Part shown: in pieces, positions 1 through 5,102 of the stretch
How positions within the stretch are numbered: the stretch's first letter is position 1
Layout: every line of letters begins with the position of its first letter
Assembly (NCBI GenBank): GCA_028877005.1
Contig: JAGWPI010000386.1
Span: 1 to 6,379 of the forward strand
DNA length: 6,379 nt
Source: Bacteroidota bacterium
GTDB lineage: Bacteria > Bacteroidota > Bacteroidia > Chitinophagales > Chitinophagaceae
Direction: 5' to 3'
The notes under the pieces: generated by a model
What the model was told of the DNA's origin: nothing
The model's database searches: none
Seen by the model: the letters and a program-made list of their open reading frames with translations, nothing else
Position numbers and translations under genes: made by a program

Positions 1-154
1 CGAAGAAGCAGTTGTTTTTGAAGCTGATTCTCTGTTTCCATTATACATTGCATTGCGCAGATGGGATGAGCAAGCTAAATTAATTAACCAGCCTTTGCCA
101 TCTTTAGAAATATATCGGCAAAGAATTATTCAACACTTAAAACAAAAAAACTAA
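1..154 (+). CDS. PhnZ-like HD-domain phosphonate oxygenase, C-terminal 50 residues (5' truncated by window edge)
   Basis: Only the last 50 codons before the TAA at 152-154 are present; the first base completes a codon lying outside the window. The tail reads E-E-A-x-x-F-E-A-D early on, then ALRRWDEQAK, then a short helix ending in KQKN. From memory, this F-E-A ... LRRWDDxAK pattern is typical of the C-terminus of the phosphonate-degradation HDIG family (TIGR03276), which includes PhnZ. PhnZ is a cytoplasmic mixed-valent di-iron oxygenase that splits 1-hydroxy-2-aminoethylphosphonate into glycine and phosphate. The metal-binding HD motif lies outside the window, so catalytic competence cannot be judged. 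The stop is one base before the ATG of the phosphonatase-like gene, which supports a shared operon and a role in phosphonate breakdown. Family assignment from a short tail is moderately secure and is strengthened by context. Confidence 0.72.
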   Translation, partial: EEAVVFEADSLFPLYIALRRWDEQAKLINQPLPSLEIYRQRIIQHLKQKN

Positions 155-155
155 G

Positions 156-845
156 ATGCCTATTCAATTAGTGGTTTTTGATATAGCCGGAACAACTGTT
201 ATTGATCATGGTAATATTAATCAAGCCTTTAGAGATGCTTTCCTGGCAGCCGGTTTAACCGTTCAACCGGAAAATGTAAATAAGGTAATGGGTTATAAAA
301 AAATTGAAGCCATACAAATTATCTTACATCAATATAACCAACCTTTATTACCCGGGCATACTGTAGAAACTATTCATACAGATTTTACAAATAGAATGGT
401 TCGCTATTATGAAACTACCCCTATTTTAGAACCTTTTCCTTATGCTGAAAAAATTTTTTCTTGGTTAAATGGTATTGGAGTTAAAGTAGCACTAGATACC
501 GGTTTTACACGCCCCATTACGCAGTCTATCTTAAATAGGTTACATTGGAATAACCATCCGGATATTGCTTGTGTGGTATGCAGTGATGAGGTAATAGAAG
601 GTAGACCGGCTCCATATATGATACAAGCTATTATGAATGCTACCGGTGTACACGATTCAAAAAACATTGTAAAAGTGGGCGATACAGAAGTAGATGTGTT
701 AGAAGGTAGAAATGCCGGCTGCGGAATAGTGATTGCCACTACTACCGGTGCATATACAGAACAGCAACTGCGTAGTTATGCCCCGGATTATATTATTCAT
801 TCTCTTGATGAATTAAAGGGAATTATACAACCGCAATGGCAATAA
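156..845 (+). CDS. Phosphonatase-like HAD hydrolase (PhnX-like, TIGR03351 type)
   Basis: A 229-residue cytoplasmic HAD-superfamily enzyme predicted to cleave the C-P bond of phosphonoacetaldehyde or a close 2-oxoalkylphosphonate, releasing phosphate. The N-terminal motif is DIAGTT (residues 9-14), the D-x-A-G-T variant that separates phosphonatases from ordinary HAD enzymes; D9 is the nucleophile. The cap segment MGYKKIEA (45-52) aligns with MGLLKID of PhnX, placing K49 at the Schiff-base lysine. Motif II lies around DTGFTR (114-119). GRPAP (149-153) carries R150 in place of the usual HAD lysine. GDTEVD (175-180) supplies the magnesium-binding acidic residues D176 and D180, followed by the EGRNAG that is typical of PhnX. 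All catalytic elements are therefore present. The ATG sits 1 nt after the upstream stop, and the 3' end overlaps the next gene by 10 nt. No PhnW transaminase is visible; the flavoenzyme two genes downstream probably supplies the aldehyde. The exact substrate is inferred. Confidence 0.92.
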   Translation: MPIQLVVFDIAGTTVIDHGNINQAFRDAFLAAGLTVQPENVNKVMGYKKIEAIQIILHQYNQPLLPGHTVETIHTDFTNRMVRYYETTPILEPFPYAEKIFSWLNGIGVKVALDTGFTRPITQSILNRLHWNNHPDIACVVCSDEVIEGRPAPYMIQAIMNATGVHDSKNIVKVGDTEVDVLEGRNAGCGIVIATTTGAYTEQQLRSYAPDYIIHSLDELKGIIQPQWQ

Positions 846-2116
846 GCTATTTTAAGAAACACCGAACTTTTTTTGTGGCATTATATGCTGCAATAATAAC
901 ATTTCTTACCTATGCAACGGTATATGCTTTTCGTAAGCCATTTAGTGCGGGCACTTATCAGGATATGCCGAGAATATTTGGATTGGGTTATAAAGATGCA
1001 TTAGTAATAAGCCAGGTTCTGGGCTATATGTTTAGTAAGTTTTATGGTATTAAATTTATAGCTGAGCTAAAACATTTTGGGCGCGGTAAATTAATACTTA
1101 TTTTAGTTGGCATTTCTTGGTTTGCACTTTTTTTATTCGCAATAATTCCCGCACCGTATAATGTTATTTTCTTATTTATTAATGGCTTCCCTTTAGGTAT
1201 TATTTGGGGAATTGTATTTTCATTTGTAGAAGGCAGAAAAGCTACCGATTTTATTGGCGCAGCTTTAGCTGTTAGCTTTATTTTTTCCTCCGGTTTTGTA
1301 AAGTCAGTCGGCAAAATATTAATGGTACAGTTACATGTAAAAGAATTATGGATGCCTTTTATAACCGGTTTGGTATTTGCTTTGCCAATGATAATTTTAG
1401 TGTGGTTATTAGAGAAAATTCCGCCACCTACCGAAGATGATAAATCTCAGCGTGTTGTTCGGTCTTCATTAAACAAATCAGAACGTATTATTTTTTTTAG
1501 AAACTTTAGTACAGGATTAATTTTATTAGTCATTGTTTATGTAATACTTACTGTGTTTCGCGATATACGCGATAATTTTGCAGCCGATATGTTTCGCGAA
1601 ATGGGATTTGGTAAAAATGCTGCTGTTTTTACAGAAACAGAAACACCCATTTCTATAATTGTACTACTATTGATTAGCAGTATGATTTTTATTAAAAATA
1701 ATGCACGTGCATTTTTTATAACCCATTATCTTATTATCGCCGGGTTTTTTATAGCAGGCATTAGTTCATGGTTGTATTTGCATAACATGTTGGCCCCTTT
1801 GTACTGGATGACGCTCGTAGGCCTAGGTTTGTACATAGGTTATATTCCTTTTAATTGTATTTTATTTGATAGAATGATTGCTACTTATAGGTATACCGGT
1901 AATGTAGGTTTTTTAATGTATGTAGCCGATTCTTTTGGGTATTTGGGTAGTGTAGGTGTTATTATTCTAAAAACTTTTTTTAGCGGGCACATGTATTGGA
2001 GTGTATTATATGGCAATGGTGTTATACTGTTTTCATTTATAGGTGTAATAGGAACAGCGATTGCATTGTACTATTTTAAAGCGAAGTATAAAAAAACAAA
2101 AATTGTATATGCATAA
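836..2116 (+). CDS. DUF5690 family 12-helix membrane protein, candidate phosphonate transporter
   Basis: A 426-residue, very hydrophobic inner-membrane protein with about 12 predicted helices in two halves, split by a charged cytoplasmic-type loop near residues 193-220 (EKIPPPTEDDK and basic residues). This is the major-facilitator layout, and I recognise it as DUF5690, a Bacteroidota family without an assigned function. Helix 1 ends in YAFRKPF (30-36), helix 2 has GYMFSKF (63-69), and helix 7 has VFRDIRD (240-246). These resemble Y-x-x-R-K-x-F, YGFSKF and the helix-7 arginine of GlpT/UhpT-type organophosphate:phosphate antiporters, where the basic residues bind phosphate. The comparison is from memory, not a computed alignment. 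The start overlaps the phosphonatase-like gene by 10 nt and the end overlaps the flavoenzyme gene by 8 nt, so it is embedded between two catabolic enzymes. Uptake of an organophosphonate is the simplest inferred role; phosphate or product export is the alternative. Confidence 0.85.
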   Translation: MAISYFKKHRTFFVALYAAIITFLTYATVYAFRKPFSAGTYQDMPRIFGLGYKDALVISQVLGYMFSKFYGIKFIAELKHFGRGKLILILVGISWFALFLFAIIPAPYNVIFLFINGFPLGIIWGIVFSFVEGRKATDFIGAALAVSFIFSSGFVKSVGKILMVQLHVKELWMPFITGLVFALPMIILVWLLEKIPPPTEDDKSQRVVRSSLNKSERIIFFRNFSTGLILLVIVYVILTVFRDIRDNFAADMFREMGFGKNAAVFTETETPISIIVLLLISSMIFIKNNARAFFITHYLIIAGFFIAGISSWLYLHNMLAPLYWMTLVGLGLYIGYIPFNCILFDRMIATYRYTGNVGFLMYVADSFGYLGSVGVIILKTFFSGHMYWSVLYGNGVILFSFIGVIGTAIALYYFKAKYKKTKIVYA

Positions 2117-3239
2117 ACAATCTGCAATTGTAATTGGTGCCGGTATTGTTGGATTAGCAACGGCTAGGGCTTTAAGTTTAAAAGGCTATAAAGTTACTAT
2201 AATTGAACGTGGCGAGAATGCAGTTGGTGCTTCAATAAGAAACTTTGGCATGATATGGCCAATTGGTCAACCTGATGGCGTTTTATACAACAGAGCCATT
2301 CGCAGTAAAGTAATTTGGAAGGAAGTAGCCGATAGTATTGGTTTATGGTACAGAGAGTCAGGTAGTTTACATGTTGCTTATCATGAAGATGAAATGCAAG
2401 TATTAGAAGAGTTGTTTGATGCATTTCATGCTAATGGTCGCCCGGTTGAATTAATGCGTAAAAAAGATATAGTAGAAGAATTTGAGGGTGTAGTAGAGCA
2501 TGGCTTAATGGGAGGTTTGTATAGTACCACCGAAATGGTGGTTGACCCACGTAAAGCCATTGCTGCCATTCCTACCTATTTGTCGGAATATTTGGATGTT
2601 CATTTTATTTGGGGAAAAGCTGTAAGTAGAATTGAAAAAGGAAAAATTTATATAGGGAATACAACTTTTCAAGCCGATTTAATCATTGTTGCAAGCGGTG
2701 CTGATTTTGAAACTTTATTTCCCGAAATATTTGCTGAAATGGCTATTACCAAATGTAAATTACAAATGCTCAGGTTTAAAGCAGGTAATGATGGTATGCA
2801 TATTGGTACTTCATTGTGTGGTGGTTTATCATTAATACATTATCAAAGTTTTAAGTGTGCTGCCTCTTTACAAAAATTAAAAACACGTTACGAAAATGAA
2901 ATGTCAGAATATCTAAAATGGGGAATACATGTAATGGTATCTCAAAATGACGAGGGCGAATTAACTGTTGGCGATACACATGAGTATGGTTTAACACATA
3001 ACCCCTTCGATTCAGCCTATTTAAATAATTTGATTATACAATATTTACAACAGTTTGCACATTGTAATAATTGGTCTCTGTTACAAAGTTGGAATGGTGT
3101 ATATCCTAAAATGACCAACGGTGATACCGAAGTATTTGTGGAAGCCTTACCGGGTGTATTTATATTAAATGGGTTAGGTGGTGCAGGAATGACTCTTTCA
3201 TTTGGTTTAGCCGAAGAAAAAGTGAGTAGTATACTGTAA
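2109..3239 (+). CDS. FAD-dependent aminophosphonate oxidoreductase (TIGR03364 type, DAO family)
   Basis: A 376-residue soluble flavoprotein of the D-amino-acid-oxidase (DAO) fold. The Rossmann signature IGAGIVG (residues 9-15) is followed by the ribose-binding acid E34. ASIRNFGMIWPIGQP (42-56) is characteristic of the TIGR03364 clade. ASGADFE (195-201) and C-terminal GLGGAGMT (355-362) complete the FAD site. This clade is known for lying next to PhnX-like phosphonatases and is proposed to oxidatively deaminate an aminophosphonate. I recall that related enzymes act on 2-aminoethylphosphonate or its N-methyl form, giving phosphonoacetaldehyde, but the substrate here is inference. The ATG at 2109 is chosen because MHKQSAIVIGAG puts the dinucleotide-binding strand at the N-terminus, as in the family, and overlaps the upstream stop by 8 nt. 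An in-frame ATG at 2061 would add 16 basic residues inside the DUF5690 gene and is unlikely. It is the last gene of the operon in view. Confidence 0.9.
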   Translation: MHKQSAIVIGAGIVGLATARALSLKGYKVTIIERGENAVGASIRNFGMIWPIGQPDGVLYNRAIRSKVIWKEVADSIGLWYRESGSLHVAYHEDEMQVLEELFDAFHANGRPVELMRKKDIVEEFEGVVEHGLMGGLYSTTEMVVDPRKAIAAIPTYLSEYLDVHFIWGKAVSRIEKGKIYIGNTTFQADLIIVASGADFETLFPEIFAEMAITKCKLQMLRFKAGNDGMHIGTSLCGGLSLIHYQSFKCAASLQKLKTRYENEMSEYLKWGIHVMVSQNDEGELTVGDTHEYGLTHNPFDSAYLNNLIIQYLQQFAHCNNWSLLQSWNGVYPKMTNGDTEVFVEALPGVFILNGLGGAGMTLSFGLAEEKVSSIL

Positions 3240-3297
3240 TTATATTTTTTCAATCAATTCCAAGCAGCATAATACACATTCAGGCAATCTATTTTCT

Positions 3298-3338
3298 GTC
3301 CATAAAGCAATAAAATACTAACTGTATAAATTATGGAC
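3298..3338. repeat. Imperfect-context 8-bp inverted repeat in the intergenic gap
   Basis: GTCCATAA (3298-3305) and its exact reverse complement TTATGGAC (3331-3338) are separated by 25 nt. It lies 59 nt after the flavoenzyme stop and about 25 nt upstream of the predicted -33 element of the next gene. There is no T-run after it and the loop is long, so it is not a standard terminator. It could be an operator-like dyad or chance in AT-rich sequence. Confidence 0.25.
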
Positions 3339-3362
3339 TGAATATTATGATATGAATGCATG

Positions 3363-3396
3363 TTGCACTATTTTAGCACTTACATACCTATGTTTG
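3363..3396 (+). promoter_or_regulatory. Bacteroidota-type promoter for the DUF6588 gene
   Basis: TATGTTTG at 3389-3396 is a perfect match to the -7 consensus TAnnTTTG used by the Bacteroidota primary sigma factor. A TTG at 3363-3365 lies 23 nt upstream, at the upper limit of the known spacing for the -33 element. Transcription would start near 3402-3404, leaving a leader of about 20 nt before the ATG at 3425. No Shine-Dalgarno sequence is visible in the AT-rich leader, as usual for this phylum. It implies that the downstream gene is transcribed separately from the phosphonate operon. Confidence 0.55.
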
Positions 3397-3424
3397 TTGC
3401 CATTTTTAATTCAAATATATTGAT

Positions 3425-4477
3425 ATGAAAAAAATTACCCTGCTATTTATCATCTTCATAGGAATTGCTTATGAGCAATTAAATGCACAAGGTATTGCCG
3501 CTGCTACTGCAGATGCTAATAAATTTGTTGGTAATTATTTACAACCTTTTGGCGAAGGAGAAATTTATAATATGAGTCGGGGCTGGTTTAGCACAGCAAA
3601 AGCCCACAAGTTCTTGGGTTTTGATGTTGCAATTAGTTTACAAGCAGCTGTGGTGCCAACTGATAAACAAAGTTTTACTTTCAATAATTCAGATTATGCT
3701 ACTTTTAAATTGAACGGAGGAGGTACTAGTGCCACCTTGCCTACTTTTATGGGGGGCAGTTCTTCGCAAAGTATTCATGTGAATGTTACTGAAAACGGAC
3801 AGCAAGCTTATACGGATTTTACCACACCTACCGGAATAGGAAATGATTTTAAGAAGAATATTTCTTTTTTGCCTGTTTCTGTTCCATTGCCTGTTGCGCA
3901 AGTAGGTATTGGTTTATTTAAACATACTGATTTAAAAGTGCGGTATTTTCCTAAAACCGATATTAATAATGTGTCAATGGGTGTTTTTGGCGTGGGTGTA
4001 CAACATGAGTTTTCAAATTACTTGCCATTTCTTAAAAAAGTACCATTCCTTCATTTGTCTGCTTTAGCCGCTTACAGCCACTTATCTGCCGATTATTATC
4101 CCAATTTAGCTAATGCCACCAATATTAAAAGCAATAATGCTGATTTAAAATATGATATAGGTGCTTATACAGTGCAAGCCATTGCTTCAGCAAAATTTTC
4201 CATTTTAGAAATTTACACAGCATTAGGATATCAATCGGGTAAATCTAATATTAATGTCAATGGAACGTATCAGGCAACATTATATACTAATTTTCCGCCA
4301 CCTAATAATACTGTAGCAATTAATGCAACTAATCCATTAGCTATATCATATATTGCTTCCGGCATTTCAAATACTTGGGGTTTGCGTTTAAACTTAGCTT
4401 TTTTTAAAATTTATGCTGATTATACTTTTGCTAAATATAATGGTATTGGTGCAGGTATAGCATTTGCTTTTAGGTGA
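3425..4477 (+). CDS. Exported DUF6588-like outer-membrane protein
   Basis: A 350-residue protein with a clear signal peptide: MKK, a hydrophobic stretch through about residue 16, and a probable cleavage at NA/Q (21/22), the usual A-Q site of Bacteroidota. The mature part is rich in alternating hydrophobic/polar strands and G/N/S/T turns, for example QVGIGLFKHTDLKVRYFP and GVFGVGVQHEF. It ends in the strand-like GIGAGIAFAFR, consistent with an outer-membrane beta-barrel. I recognise the overall pattern (conserved LPVPVAQ-like and FPKTDI-like segments, aromatic C-terminus) as DUF6588, a Bacteroidota family of unknown function. It has its own predicted promoter and no obvious link to phosphonate metabolism. 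The TGA stop at 4475-4477 lies inside the reading frame of a SusD fragment, so the extreme 3' end coincides with a rearrangement or misjoin. The last residues look natural, so the protein is probably complete. Confidence 0.8.
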   Translation: MKKITLLFIIFIGIAYEQLNAQGIAAATADANKFVGNYLQPFGEGEIYNMSRGWFSTAKAHKFLGFDVAISLQAAVVPTDKQSFTFNNSDYATFKLNGGGTSATLPTFMGGSSSQSIHVNVTENGQQAYTDFTTPTGIGNDFKKNISFLPVSVPLPVAQVGIGLFKHTDLKVRYFPKTDINNVSMGVFGVGVQHEFSNYLPFLKKVPFLHLSALAAYSHLSADYYPNLANATNIKSNNADLKYDIGAYTVQAIASAKFSILEIYTALGYQSGKSNINVNGTYQATLYTNFPPPNNTVAINATNPLAISYIASGISNTWGLRLNLAFFKIYADYTFAKYNGIGAGIAFAFR

Positions 4478-4973
4478 TTCTATTCGTTTACACGCTTCTA
4501 TTACTTTTGTAAACTATGGATGGTCTGACCCCTATTGGAAAGATGTCAACAATTATCCTATCCTGTCAAAATATAATGATCCAAACAATGGTACCAATGA
4601 TTTTTATATGATTCGTTTGGCTGATATTATTTTGCTTAGAGCAGAAGCATACAATGCCAAAGGGTTAACTACAAATGCAGGCGCATTAGTTAATTTAATT
4701 CGTGCCAGAGTTAATCTGCCTCCTACAACAGCAGTTTCGCAAAGTGATATGGCATTGGCAATTGAAAAAGAAAGAAGACTAGAGCTGGCATTTGAAGGCC
4801 ATCGCTGGTTCGATTTAGTGAGAACCGGAAGAGCCATAACAGTGATGAATGCACAAAAAGATGGTGCAGGTAATAATTTAAATTACAATGTTAAACCTTA
4901 TCAACTGGTATTTCCCATACCGCAAAATCAAATTGATAACAATGTTTTGTTGAAACAAAATTCGGGTTACTAG
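4464..4973 (+). pseudogene. SusD/RagB family outer-membrane glycan-binding lipoprotein, C-terminal fragment
   Basis: An in-frame stretch of about 169 residues that is plainly the C-terminal part of a SusD/RagB protein. Counting from the TTG at 4464, FYMIRLADIILLRAEAYN (47-64) is the hallmark SusD helix, LVNLIRARVNLPP (75-87) is the next conserved helix, EKERRLELAFEGHRWFDLVRTG (101-122) is the most diagnostic SusD motif, and the protein ends with PIPQNQIDNN and a terminal NSGY. SusD proteins are normally about 450-600 residues with a lipoprotein signal and N-terminal TPR helices, all missing here. The frame is closed by a TAG at 4458-4460, there is no ATG, and the first codons lie within the end of the DUF6588 gene. 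SusD works with the SusC TonB-dependent transporter to capture glycans at the outer membrane; no SusC is present. The fragment is followed by a strong terminator and a GH30 gene, as expected of a former or misassembled polysaccharide utilisation locus. Confidence 0.9.
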
Positions 4974-4990
4974 TCGTTTAGGTTACATAC

Positions 4991-5024
4991 AAAAGCACCT
5001 GCAGATTTTTGTGGGTGCTTTTTT
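4991..5024 (+). terminator. Intrinsic terminator after the SusD fragment
   Basis: AAAAGCACC (4991-4999) pairs perfectly with GGTGCTTTT (5014-5022) around a loop of about 14 nt, and the 3' arm runs into six consecutive T residues (5019-5024). It begins 18 nt after the SusD stop. It marks the original end of the SusD transcript and separates it from the GH30 gene 79 nt further on. The A-run on the 5' arm could give weak function on the minus strand as well. Confidence 0.85.
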
Positions 5025-5102
5025 CAGTACATTACTCTATTTTTAGATAAAGCATTTTTCAGTAGGTTGATGCAATTTTTAAATTTTATATGAAATTATA
5101 CA

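Noticed and set aside
440..739. Open frame of 99 codons on the minus strand
   Set aside because: It is wholly antisense to the phosphonatase-like gene, whose catalytic motifs are intact; the minus-strand translation shows no domain and no upstream signal.
1042..1314. Open frame of 90 codons on the minus strand
   Set aside because: It is antisense to the DUF5690 gene; its lysine/proline-rich translation is the usual shadow of a hydrophobic AT-rich gene.
2061..2108. Earlier in-frame ATG extending the flavoenzyme by 16 residues
   Set aside because: It would put a basic extension before the Rossmann strand and overlap DUF5690 by 56 nt; the start at 2109 fits family length and operon spacing better.
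3298..3338. Inverted repeat as the terminator of the phosphonate operon
   Set aside because: The stem is only 8 bp and AT-rich, the loop is 25 nt and no T-run follows.
4464..4973. SusD fragment as a complete small gene starting at TTG
   Set aside because: All recognisable motifs belong to the C-terminal part of SusD, there is no signal peptide or ATG, and it begins inside another gene, so it is a remnant rather than a functional gene.
5038..5045. TATTTTTA as a -7 promoter element for the GH30 gene
   Set aside because: It matches TAnnTTTG at all but the last base, but no TTG occurs 17-23 nt upstream and such T-rich strings are common here, so a promoter is not supported.
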